From contig NZ_BMPI01000032.1 in the NCBI RefSeq assembly GCF_014647515.1, positions 55,126 through 119,125 of the forward strand: a stretch of DNA of 64,000 bases, read 5' to 3'. Shown here piece by piece: positions 16,646 through 23,622 of the stretch. The notes under the pieces are model-generated. The model saw only the letters and a program-made list of their open reading frames with translations, searched no databases and had not been told where the DNA came from. This DNA comes from Dactylosporangium sucinum. Its GTDB lineage: Bacteria > Actinomycetota > Actinomycetes > Mycobacteriales > Micromonosporaceae. Both the position numbers and the translations under genes were made by a program. Within the stretch, counting starts at the first letter, position 1. Every line of letters starts with the position of its first letter.

Positions 16646-17763
16646 GCCGGGCTGCCGAGCAGTCGCCGATCGGGGGCCACGCCGTGCCGCAGCCCGGCGG
16701 CGGCGTAGAGCGCGTCGGCGGTGTCCAGGACGGCCTCCCAGTGCACGCGCGGCGCGACGGCCCGGTTGTGGGCGGCGACGGCGGCGAGCCGCCCGGGGTC
16801 GTCGAGCAGCGCGGCGATCGTCGCGTACAGCTCCTCGTCCGAACCCACCAGCCAGCCCTCGGTGCCGTGCCGGACGAAGTCGGCGACACCGCTGCCGGCC
16901 CGCGCCAGCACCGGCACGCCGGCGCTGCGCGCCTCCAGGGCGGCGATGCCGAACGACTCGCGGGGCGCCGGCGCCACGTACAGGTCCGCGGTGGCCAGCA
17001 GCCGGCGGATGGCGTCGCGGTCCAGGGCGCCGGTGAGCCGGACCTGGTCGCCGAGCCCGGCGTCGGTGACCTCGCGACGCAGTCCGGGCAGCAGCGGGCC
17101 GTCCCCGACGAGGACGGCCCGGAACCGCCGGCCGTGCGTGGCCCGCAGGGCGCGGACGGCGCCGAGCAGCGCCCGGGGACGCTTGCGGCGGACCATCCGC
17201 ATGACGCTGACGATGGTCGGCACGCCGCCGGCCCGCGGCGGCGTGGGCAGCCGCCACTCGGCCGGATCGATCCCGTTGGGCAGCACCGTCACGGGCGTGC
17301 CGTCGAGCGCCTCGCTGACGGCGGCCGCGGCCGCGTTGCTGACCGCCGCCCACATCACCGGCCACGTCGCGGCCGAGCGGAGGCGGGCGTAGCCGCGCAC
17401 GAGCCGCACCATGCCGTGCCACATCGAGTGCACCGAGACCACGGTGGGCCGGCCGCTCGACGCGGCCAGCCCGCCGGCCGTCCACGCCATCGGCGACAGC
17501 GCCGAGACGTGGGCGTGCACCACGTCGACGCCGTAGACCCGCAGGACGTCGACGAGCGAACGGCCGGGCAGCACCCGGTAGGGTCCGGCCCCGAGCAGGT
17601 CGTCGCCCAGCCGCACGACCCGCCGGCCGCTCGGGCCCGGCGTGGTGGTGATCACGAGCGTGTCGTGCCCGGCGGCGCGCTGGCGGGTGACCAGGTCGTG
17701 GACCTGGAGCTCGACGCCGCCGAGCCGGGGCAGGTAGACGTCGGTGACGTGAGCGATGCGCAT
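16642..17763 (-). CDS. GT-B family 4 glycosyltransferase
   Basis: 373 residues from ATG 17763 with GGAGG 5 bp upstream. The N-terminal domain starts MRIAHVTDVYLPRLGGVE, typical of family GT4 retaining enzymes. The C-terminal nucleotide-sugar domain contains VSVMRMVRRKRP, a donor-binding segment around ADLYVAPAPRESFGIAALEARSAGVPV with the EX7E pattern, and GTEGWLV. Its position between a lipid flippase-like gene and a sugar deacetylase suggests it glycosylates a membrane lipid (phosphatidylinositol- or diacylglycerol-type). The exact donor and acceptor are unknown. Confidence 0.9.
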   Translation of the reverse strand: MRIAHVTDVYLPRLGGVELQVHDLVTRQRAAGHDTLVITTTPGPSGRRVVRLGDDLLGAGPYRVLPGRSLVDVLRVYGVDVVHAHVSALSPMAWTAGGLAASSGRPTVVSVHSMWHGMVRLVRGYARLRSAATWPVMWAAVSNAAAAAVSEALDGTPVTVLPNGIDPAEWRLPTPPRAGGVPTIVSVMRMVRRKRPRALLGAVRALRATHGRRFRAVLVGDGPLLPGLRREVTDAGLGDQVRLTGALDRDAIRRLLATADLYVAPAPRESFGIAALEARSAGVPVLARAGSGVADFVRHGTEGWLVGSDEELYATIAALLDDPGRLAAVAAHNRAVAPRVHWEAVLDTADALYAAAGLRHGVAPDRRLLGSPA

Positions 17764-17791
17764 GCGGGCCTCCGAGGGTTCGAGGTGCGGC

Positions 17792-18871
17792 TCAGGCGAC
17801 GCGCCGCGACGTGCGCCGCGACGCCAGCCAGAGGCCGGTGGCGAGGCCGCCGACGGGAATCTCGGCGGCGAAGACGAAGGCGCGGAACAGCAGCACCGCG
17901 GCGAGCGCGGCCGTCGGGTCGACACCGAGGGCGATGAGCACGCCGATCGTGCCGGCCTCGACCAGGCCGGCACCGCCGGGCGTGATCGCCAGCAGGGTGA
18001 GGGCGCGCTCGGCCACGAGGGCGGCGAACACGACCGGCACCGAGAGGTGCAGGCCCACGGCGATGCAGCAGTACCACAGCAGGGCGCCCTGCAGCAGCCA
18101 GTACGCGGCCATCCCCCAGCTGAGCCGCGCCCAGCGGCGCCGGACGAGCCGGTCGGTGCCGTCGAGCAAGTCGGTCACCGCGGCCGTCCACGTGGTGCGG
18201 GGCGCGCTTGCGCGGCGGCCGATCCGGTCCCGGACCCGCTCGGCGGCGGCGACGAGGTGCAGCAGGGGCGTGGCGCGGCCGAGCAGCGCCGCGACGACGA
18301 GCGACCCGGCGGCGGCCGCGACGGCGGCAGCCGCGAGCCACCACCCGCCGTGGCCGCCCGGTGCGACGCCCCACAGCAGGAGCGCGACGACGGCGACGAG
18401 CGGCATCGTCAGCTTCGCCACCAGGTCGGTGGCCTTCGACACGATGACGAACCGGGCGAAGTCGAGGTTGCTGTGCCCCCAGCCGCGGATCATGCCGAGG
18501 TTCAGCGTCGTGCCGGCGAGGCCGCCGAGGGGCAGGACGTTGGACACCGCACTGCCGGACAGGTTCAGGGTCAGCGCCCGCCGGTGGGTGAGGCCCGGCA
18601 GCGACGCGGTCAGGACCACCGTGTGCACCCACAGGCCGAGGAACCACACGACACCGAGCAGCAGCAGCCACCCCCAGCCCAGGCCGGCGATGAGGTGCCC
18701 GGCCCGCGACCAGGAGGCGCCGACCGCCGAGGCATGGCTCGCGGCCCACACCACCACGGCGAGGGCCGCCACGAACAGCGCGGCCCGGCCCCAGGACCGG
18801 CCCCACGATCGGCCCCCGTTCCGGGCCGCCGGGTCGGCCGCCGGCGTGGGCGGCATCGGGTTGCGCTGCAT
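17792..18871 (-). CDS. LPG-synthase-TM-like (UPF0104/AglD-type) membrane protein
   Basis: 359 residues with about eight membrane segments. The landmark blocks NVLPLGGLAGTTLNLGMIRGWG and LLAITPGGAGLVEAGTIGVLIALG are those of the flippase-like domain of lysylphosphatidylglycerol synthetases and archaeal AglD. The soluble aminoacyl-transfer domain is absent, so it is a stand-alone lipid-handling membrane protein. It heads the operon with the glycosyltransferase and the PIG-L deacetylase (28-bp gap, then overlap). AAGGA lies 7 bp before the ATG. The promoter carries the shared TTCAG direct repeat. Confidence 0.82.
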   Translation of the reverse strand: MQRNPMPPTPAADPAARNGGRSWGRSWGRAALFVAALAVVVWAASHASAVGASWSRAGHLIAGLGWGWLLLLGVVWFLGLWVHTVVLTASLPGLTHRRALTLNLSGSAVSNVLPLGGLAGTTLNLGMIRGWGHSNLDFARFVIVSKATDLVAKLTMPLVAVVALLLWGVAPGGHGGWWLAAAAVAAAAGSLVVAALLGRATPLLHLVAAAERVRDRIGRRASAPRTTWTAAVTDLLDGTDRLVRRRWARLSWGMAAYWLLQGALLWYCCIAVGLHLSVPVVFAALVAERALTLLAITPGGAGLVEAGTIGVLIALGVDPTAALAAVLLFRAFVFAAEIPVGGLATGLWLASRRTSRRVA

Positions 18872-18922
18872 GACAGTCCTTGGGGGTCCCGCGCTCCCTG
18901 GGCCAGGGCGCGTCGACGGCTC

Positions 18923-18955
18923 ACGCTCCCAGCCGGCGGCTGAAAGGACGCTGAA
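18923..18955 (-). promoter_or_regulatory. TTCAG direct-repeat promoter, site 1 (glycolipid operon)
   Basis: On the minus strand TTCAG (18955-18951) and TTCAG (18944-18940) are 11 bp apart. Eleven bases later comes GAGCGT (18928-18923) in the -10 position. The downstream start (18871) has a 45-nt leader with a ribosome site. Same geometry as six other sites in this window. Confidence 0.7.
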
Positions 18956-18976
18956 GCGCGGCGCTGGCGGCCGGGA

Positions 18977-19984
18977 CTACGCGGCCAGCAGCCAGACGAG
19001 GCTGCCGAGGCCGACCACGACACAGTATCCGGCGAACGGGGTGAGCGTCCGGGTTTCGAAGTACCTGGTCAGGAACCGCACGGAGCCGTACGCCGCGACG
19101 CCCGCCGCGAGGCTGCCGGCCAGGACCTGGCCGTGGATGCCGGCGCCGAGGGGGCCGAACAGGTCGGGGATCTTCAGCACGCCGGCGGCGAGGATGACCG
19201 GCGTGGCGAGCAGGAACGAGAACCGGGCCGCGTCCTCGTGCGACAGGCCCTTGAGCAGCCCGGCGCCGAGGGTCGCGCCGGACCGGCTGATCCCGGGCAG
19301 CAGGGCGAGCACCTGCGCGGTACCGATGAGGATCGCCCGGCCGAAGGAGCCGCCCGCGATCCGCCGGTCCGACGCGACGCCCGGGTCGCCGATGTCGCCG
19401 GGATCGCGGGGATCCGGCGCCGTACCTGCCGCCAGTGGCGCCGGTGCCCCTGATGCCAGTGGGGCCGATGTTGCCACTGGTACCGCCGGTACCGTTGCGG
19501 CGTTCGCCGTGGTGGCACCGCGGCGCAGTCGTTCGAAGCCGTACAGCAGCACGCCGTTGACGGTCAGGAAGATCGCCGCGGGGACCGGCCGGCCCAGCAC
19601 CGTGCGGAACGTGTGCTCCAGCACCAGCCCGCTGACCCCGACCGGGATCGTCGCCAGCACGATCATCCAGGCGAGGCGCTCGTCCGGGCGTTCGATGCGC
19701 CGGTACCGCACCGACGTCACGAGGCCGGTGATGATGCGCAGCCAGTCACGCCAGAAGAACAGCAGCAGCGCGAGCGCCGTCGCCACGTGCAGCCCCACGA
19801 CGAACGCCAGGTACGGCGACTCGGGTGCCGACACGTCGAGGTCGCGGGCCCAGCGGCCGCCGAGCAGCGCCGGCAGCAGCACGCTGTGGCCCAGGCTGGA
19901 CACCGGGAACAGCTCGGTCACGCCCTGCAGGAGGCCGACGACGATCGCCTCGGGATACGTCAGGTGGTGTGCGTCTACAGTCAC
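18977..19984 (-). CDS. uppP: Undecaprenyl-diphosphate phosphatase (UppP/BacA family)
   Basis: 335 residues from GTG 19984; an ATG at 19993 is also in frame, but the shared promoter geometry places transcription start at the GTG. The family's first active-site block appears as GLLQGVTELFPVSSLGH (E24, S29, S30, H33), and the second as LPGISRSGATLG. The usual first Glu of E-x-x-x-E is Gln20 here. An Ala/Pro/Val/Asp-rich insertion of ~45 residues (about 165-212) separates the two halves, unlike E. coli BacA. It should dephosphorylate C55-PP to recycle the wall lipid carrier. Eight to nine membrane segments are visible. Confidence 0.9.
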   Translation of the reverse strand: MTVDAHHLTYPEAIVVGLLQGVTELFPVSSLGHSVLLPALLGGRWARDLDVSAPESPYLAFVVGLHVATALALLLFFWRDWLRIITGLVTSVRYRRIERPDERLAWMIVLATIPVGVSGLVLEHTFRTVLGRPVPAAIFLTVNGVLLYGFERLRRGATTANAATVPAVPVATSAPLASGAPAPLAAGTAPDPRDPGDIGDPGVASDRRIAGGSFGRAILIGTAQVLALLPGISRSGATLGAGLLKGLSHEDAARFSFLLATPVILAAGVLKIPDLFGPLGAGIHGQVLAGSLAAGVAAYGSVRFLTRYFETRTLTPFAGYCVVVGLGSLVWLLAA

Positions 19985-19991
19985 GCCCGGC

Positions 19992-20024
19992 ATCCTGGCG
20001 AGGCGTTGCTGAGAAATTCATGAA
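19992..20024 (-). promoter_or_regulatory. TTCAG-type direct-repeat promoter, site 2 (uppP)
   Basis: Minus strand: TTCA (20024-20021), then CTCAG (20013-20009) 11 bp on, 11 bases, then CAGGAT (19997-19992) as -10, then 7 nt to GTG 19984. The upstream half-site lies across the 3' end of dedA. The fit of the -10 to a leaderless GTG decides the start of uppP. Confidence 0.65.
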
Positions 20025-20626
20025 CGGGCGCGGACCCGGCCGCGCAGCAGTTCGACGACGATCGGCACGACCGACAGCACGACGATGCCGATGAGGATGA
20101 GCTCGATGTTGGACTTCACGAACTCGATCTGGCCGAGGTAGTAGCCGAGCAGGGTCACGCCGGTGCCCCACACCGCGCCGCCGATGACGTTGTAGAGCAC
20201 GAAGGTGCGGTAGTGCATGCGGGAGGCGCCGGCGACGATCGGGGTGAACGTGCGCACGATCGGCACGAACCGGGCCAGGACGATGGAGCGCGCCCCGTAG
20301 CGGTCGAAGAACTCCTGCGCCCGGGTGAGGTTCTCCTGCTTGAACAGCCGCGAGTTCGGCCGGCGGAACAGCGCCGGTCCGACCCGGCGGCCGAAGACGT
20401 AGCCGACCTGGTCGCCGGCGATGGCGGCGGCGACGATGAGCACGATGACCAGCCACAGCGGCAGGTGCAGGTACTGCCCGCCGGCGACCAGCAGGCCCGT
20501 GGTGAACAGCAGCGAGTCGCCAGGCAGGAAGAACCCGATGAGCAGGCCCGACTCGGCGAAGACGATCGCGAGAATGCCCAGCACCCCGAAGGTGGAGATG
20601 AGCCATTCGGGGTCCAGGTACCGCAC
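20018..20626 (-). CDS. DedA/SNARE-associated family membrane protein
   Basis: 202 residues from GTG 20626, preceded by GAGGAG. Conserved DedA blocks are present: FAESGLLIGFFLPGDSLLF, GDQVGYVFGRRVGP and the re-entrant-loop segment ARFVPIVRTFTPIVAGASRM with the functional arginines. DedA proteins such as UptA/PopT translocate undecaprenyl phosphate back across the membrane (established for some members). With uppP next door on the same strand and the same promoter type, a role in lipid-carrier recycling is a good inference. Its own promoter lies 40-70 bp upstream. Confidence 0.9.
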   Translation of the reverse strand: MRYLDPEWLISTFGVLGILAIVFAESGLLIGFFLPGDSLLFTTGLLVAGGQYLHLPLWLVIVLIVAAAIAGDQVGYVFGRRVGPALFRRPNSRLFKQENLTRAQEFFDRYGARSIVLARFVPIVRTFTPIVAGASRMHYRTFVLYNVIGGAVWGTGVTLLGYYLGQIEFVKSNIELILIGIVVLSVVPIVVELLRGRVRARS

Positions 20627-20665
20627 GGTGGTCTCCTCGCTGGTCGGGTCTGTCGTTCGGCGGCC

Positions 20666-20698
20666 ACGGTAGGCCGGTGAAGCTGAGAATCCGTTGAA
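20666..20698 (-). promoter_or_regulatory. TTCAG-type direct-repeat promoter, site 3 (dedA)
   Basis: Minus strand: TTCA (20698-20695), CTCAG (20687-20683) 11 bp on, 11 bases, TACCGT (20671-20666). The -10 is one of the best of the set, and there is no -35. Transcription would begin about 33 nt before the GTG start. Confidence 0.72.
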
Positions 20699-20724
20699 GA
20701 CGGCGTGCGGAGCGGCTGCCGGTG

Positions 20725-20805
20725 TCAGCGCCCGGCGACGACCGGCGCGACGGCGGCGACCTGCTCGGCGAGCGCGTCGGCCGCGCCGGCCGGGCCGGTG
20801 TGCGA
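20725..20805 (-). pseudogene. In-frame coding-like tail after the efeU-cupredoxin stop
   Basis: The frame of the EfeU fusion continues past its TGA (20808-20806) for 26 codons to a second TGA. The encoded tail (S-H-T-G-P-A-G then AADALAEQVAAVAPVVAGR) looks like the amphipathic helix that closes a helical domain. It may be what is left of a lost EfeO imelysin-like domain after an internal deletion. Identity with EfeO is not demonstrated. Confidence 0.35.
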
Positions 20806-22080
20806 TCAGCCGGCGGCGCTCGGCGAGCCGGTGATGGTGAGGGTGCTGCGGATGCCGGCGCCGATCATGCCCGGCTTGCAGGCGACGGTGTACGTGCCGG
20901 GCGTGAGGTCGACCCGCAGCTCCCGGCTGACGCCGGGTGCGACGTTCTCGACCTCGCCGACGACCCGGTCGGCGGTGCCGTAGACGTACAGTTCGGTGAC
21001 CTTGGTGCCCTTGTTGTCGATGGTGAAGATGGTCGTGCCGCCCGTCGTCTGATCGGTGCTGAGGGTGCAGGCGGTGTCGGTGGCGGCGACCGAGATCCGC
21101 CCGGGCTGCGGTGCACCGCCGGGCCGGGCCGCCGGGCCGCCGCACCCGCCGGGGGTGAGGCCGGCGAGGGTGACCACGGCGGCGATCGCGACGAACCCGT
21201 GCGCCCGGGCCCGCCGCGGGGCGGGGCGGAAGAACAGGGCGAGCATCACGCACGCGAAGGCGAGCCAGGCGGTGATCTCCAGCGCGCTGGCCCGTGGCGT
21301 GAGGTTGACGGTGCCGGCGAGCAGCGTGGCGTACCACGAGGTGGGGTCGACGAGGGTGGTGAGGTCGAAGGCGTCGCGACCGCCGCCGGGCAGCACGCCG
21401 GCGCTCTGCAGGCCGTGGACGCCGTACTTCAGAATGCCCGCCGCGACGAGGATGAGCAGCACGCCGGTCCAGGTGAAGAACCGCCCGAGGTTGATCCGCA
21501 CGGTGGCGCGGGCGATGACCCAGCCCATCGCGACGGCGGTGGCGATGCCCAGCAGCATGCCGGCCAGCGGCGCGGCCGAGTCGGCGGCACCCTCGGCGGC
21601 GGCGAAGACCAGCAGGACCATCTCGACGCCCTCGCGCAGGACGGCGAAGAACGCCATCGTGGCGACCGCCCAGCCGCCCATGGCGACGGCGTCGGAGAGA
21701 CGGCCGGTCAGCTCGCCACGCAGGGTGCGGGCGGAGCGGCGCATCCAGAAGATCATCCAGGTGACCAGGGCGACGGCGGCGAGGGACGTGACCGCCTCGA
21801 ACAGCTCCATCCGGGTGCCGCTGCCCAGCCGGCCGGCGACGGTGGTCAGGAGCACGCCGACGGCGGCGGACACGAGGACGGCGGCGGCGACGCCGGCCCA
21901 GACCTGGCGCAACCGGCCGCGGGCCGGGCCGCCGTTCCGGGTGCCGCCGGTCTGGGTGTCTTCGGTCTGGGTGCCTTCGGTCTGGGTTCGCAGGAACGCG
22001 ACCAGGATGCTGACGACGAGGGACGCCTCGAGTCCGTCGCGCAGCCCGATGAGGTAGCTGGCGAAGAAGACCGATCCCAC
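20806..22080 (-). CDS. efeU: FTR1/EfeU-type ferrous/ferric iron permease fused to an EfeO-like cupredoxin domain
   Basis: 424 residues from GTG 22080 (GGAG 8 bp upstream; earlier frame positions fall inside the iron box). Residues 1-275 form the seven-helix FTR1 permease with both iron motifs, RDGLE near residue 14 and REGVE near 155. After a linker containing GGCGG, residues 310-424 make a cupredoxin-like beta domain (RISVAATDTACTLS... CKPGM), which in EfeUOB systems sits at the N-terminus of the separate periplasmic EfeO. The imelysin part of EfeO and the EfeB peroxidase are missing. Expression should be iron-repressed through the adjacent IdeR-type box. Confidence 0.88.
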   Translation of the reverse strand: MGSVFFASYLIGLRDGLEASLVVSILVAFLRTQTEGTQTEDTQTGGTRNGGPARGRLRQVWAGVAAAVLVSAAVGVLLTTVAGRLGSGTRMELFEAVTSLAAVALVTWMIFWMRRSARTLRGELTGRLSDAVAMGGWAVATMAFFAVLREGVEMVLLVFAAAEGAADSAAPLAGMLLGIATAVAMGWVIARATVRINLGRFFTWTGVLLILVAAGILKYGVHGLQSAGVLPGGGRDAFDLTTLVDPTSWYATLLAGTVNLTPRASALEITAWLAFACVMLALFFRPAPRRARAHGFVAIAAVVTLAGLTPGGCGGPAARPGGAPQPGRISVAATDTACTLSTDQTTGGTTIFTIDNKGTKVTELYVYGTADRVVGEVENVAPGVSRELRVDLTPGTYTVACKPGMIGAGIRSTLTITGSPSAAG

Positions 22081-22090
22081 AGGTGCGCTC

Positions 22091-22109
22091 CAAGCGTAGG
22101 CTAACCTAA
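22091..22109. promoter_or_regulatory. IdeR/DmdR-type iron box
   Basis: Fifteen of nineteen bases match the established actinobacterial iron box TTAGGTTAGGCTAACCTAA; the right half TAGGCTAACCTAA is perfect. It lies 11 bp before the efeU start, where a bound iron-loaded repressor would block transcription. Confidence 0.88.
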
Positions 22110-22120
22110 CGCCCACAATC

Positions 22121-22137
22121 TCCTACACGATGTAGGA
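22121..22137. promoter_or_regulatory. BlaI-type operator, copy 1
   Basis: TCCTACA-CGA-TGTAGGA, a perfect 7-bp inverted repeat containing the TACA-N3-TGTA core of BlaI/MecI operators. It lies between efeU and blaI, just upstream of the likely blaI -35, so BlaI probably represses itself. It could also affect efeU. Confidence 0.8.
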
Positions 22138-22162
22138 GCGAGTCAACCCGGCAGGCCACCGC

Positions 22163-22168
22163 TATGGT
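22163..22168 (+). promoter_or_regulatory. -10 element of a leaderless blaI transcript
   Basis: TATGGT ends 6 nt before the blaI GTG (22175), implying a leaderless or near-leaderless message. The -35 region around 22140-22145 abuts the BlaI operator. Confidence 0.5.
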
Positions 22169-22174
22169 GAGGGG

Positions 22175-22543
22175 GTGGCAGAATCCTCCGCACGGCGGCC
22201 ACCGGGCTCGCTCGAGGCGCAGGCGATGGCTGCCCTGTGGGCCGCCGGGGAGCCGCTGTCCACAGCCCAGTTGCAGACGGCCCTCGACCCCGGCCTCGCG
22301 TACAACACCGTGCAGACGATCCTGGTCCGGATGCACGACAAGGGCCTCGTCGAGCGGCGCACGGCCGGCCGCGGCCACGTGTACTGGCCGGCCCGGGACG
22401 CCGCGACCGCCGCGGCCCAGCAGATGCGCGCGGTGCTCGACGGCCCCGCGGACCGCCAGGCGGTGCTGCGCAGGTTCACCAACGACCTCGCCGAGGAGGA
22501 CCTGGCCACCCTGCGCGCCCTGCTGGAGGGCGACCAGCCGTGA
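22175..22543 (+). CDS. blaI: BlaI/MecI/CopY-family repressor
   Basis: 122 residues. The winged-helix region is plain: LEAQAMAALWAAGEPLSTAQLQ, LAYNTVQTILVRMHDKGLVERR and GRGHVYWPARD. The C-terminal half forms the dimerisation helices. In this family a partner M56 metalloprotease triggers cleavage or release of the repressor; the M56 gene overlaps its stop by 4 bp (GTGA). Two copies of the candidate operator occur in the window, one here and one at 23506. The inducing signal may be cell-wall damage or a beta-lactam, but no beta-lactamase gene is present. Confidence 0.92.
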   Translation: MAESSARRPPGSLEAQAMAALWAAGEPLSTAQLQTALDPGLAYNTVQTILVRMHDKGLVERRTAGRGHVYWPARDAATAAAQQMRAVLDGPADRQAVLRRFTNDLAEEDLATLRALLEGDQP

Positions 22544-23439
22544 ACCTCGCCGTCTACCTGCCGCTGCTGCTGCCCGTCCTCCTGGCCGTCGCCGCCCGGC
22601 CACTGGCCGCCGCCGCGGCGCCCGAGCGGGCGGCCCGCGCGCTGGCCGCGGCGGCCGTGCTGGCCGCGGCGGTGAGCACCGCCAGCCTGGTGCTGCTGGC
22701 GCTGACGCTGCTCGACGACCTCCCGGCGCTGGAGGCCCGCGAACACACGGCGGCCTCACCGCTGCCCGAGCCGGTCCCGGGCCCGGTCGCACTCGCCGCC
22801 GCGGCCGCCCTGGCCTGGGCCGGTTGGCAGTTCGTGGCCGGCCTGCGCCGCGACCGCGCCGTCGCCCGGGACCTGCGCGCCGCCGGGACGGCGCACGGCG
22901 GGCTGCTCGTCGCCGACCTGCCCGGGGCGCACGCCGTCGCGGTGCCGGCCGGCGCCGGGCGGCCCGGTCACGTCCTGGTCACCGCGGGCCTGCTGCGCCT
23001 GCTCGACCGGACCGAACGCACCGCGGTCCTCGCGCACGAGGAGGCCCACCTGCGGCGGCGTCACCACCGCACGGTCGCGTTCGCCGCGGCCGCGGCGGCG
23101 GTCAACCCGCTGCTGCGCCCCGTCGCCCGGGTCGTCACCCTGCTCGTCGAACGCAGCGCGGACGAGGCCGCCGCCCTCGTGGTCGGCGACCGCCGCGCGG
23201 TGGCCCGCGCGATCGCGAAGGCTGCCCTCGCCGGAGCCGGCCGGCCGGCCGGCGGACTCGCGGCCGGCGGCTCGGACGTCTCGCGCCGGGTCGCCGCGCT
23301 CACCCACCCGGCACCCAGCGGCGCGCGGCCCGCCACCGCCGGGGCCGCGGCGGTCGTCTTCGCCTCCGCCACCGCCGGAGCCGCCGCCGGAGCCACCGCC
23401 GTCGCCGACTTCGTCGCGGTCGCCCGCGCCTGGCTGTAG
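22540..23439 (+). CDS. M56-family (BlaR1/MecR1-like) membrane zinc protease
   Basis: 299 residues from GTG 22540, overlapping blaI. Two N-terminal hydrophobic segments, one around residues 83-100, the zinc motif HEEAH (166-170) on the cytoplasmic side and a C-terminal hydrophobic Ala-rich segment give the minimal M56 layout. The penicillin-sensing extracellular domain of BlaR1 is absent, as in most actinobacterial homologues, so the stimulus is unknown. It presumably inactivates the BlaI repressor encoded upstream. No gene follows within 180 bp on this strand. Confidence 0.9.
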   Translation: MNLAVYLPLLLPVLLAVAARPLAAAAAPERAARALAAAAVLAAAVSTASLVLLALTLLDDLPALEAREHTAASPLPEPVPGPVALAAAAALAWAGWQFVAGLRRDRAVARDLRAAGTAHGGLLVADLPGAHAVAVPAGAGRPGHVLVTAGLLRLLDRTERTAVLAHEEAHLRRRHHRTVAFAAAAAAVNPLLRPVARVVTLLVERSADEAAALVVGDRRAVARAIAKAALAGAGRPAGGLAAGGSDVSRRVAALTHPAPSGARPATAGAAAVVFASATAGAAAGATAVADFVAVARAWL

Positions 23440-23505
23440 CGCGACCTGGCTGCGATCGGCCGCCGCTCCCCGAGTGGCGCGCAGCAGGCTTGTGCCGCAT
23501 GCCAT

Positions 23506-23522
23506 TCCTACAGGCTGTAGGA
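23506..23522. promoter_or_regulatory. BlaI-type operator, copy 2
   Basis: TCCTACA-GGC-TGTAGGA has the same 7-bp arms and spacing as the operator before blaI; only the 3-bp centre differs. TACATT (23524-23529) directly follows and could be a -10. It lies upstream of the GT-C-like gene at 23623 and of that gene's TTCAG-type promoter. Confidence 0.8.
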
Positions 23523-23581
23523 GTACATTGGTGCCGGCGAGCGGCGCCACGGCAAGGTCACCACATCGGGGCACAGCGCGT

Positions 23582-23614
23582 TTCAGGCGGCGTTCAGCCA
23601 CGCGGCCGTACCGT
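23582..23614 (+). promoter_or_regulatory. TTCAG direct-repeat promoter, site 4 (GT-C-like gene)
   Basis: TTCAG (23582-23586), TTCAG (23593-23597) 11 bp on, 11 bases, TACCGT (23609-23614), then 8 nt to ATG 23623. The transcript would be leaderless. Confidence 0.75.
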
Positions 23615-23622
23615 CCCCCGCC

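Noticed and set aside
22163..22200. Possibility that blaI starts further downstream at an internal Met
   Set aside because: GTG 22175 keeps the full N-terminal helix of the family and lies 6 nt from a TATGGT -10, consistent with a leaderless start.
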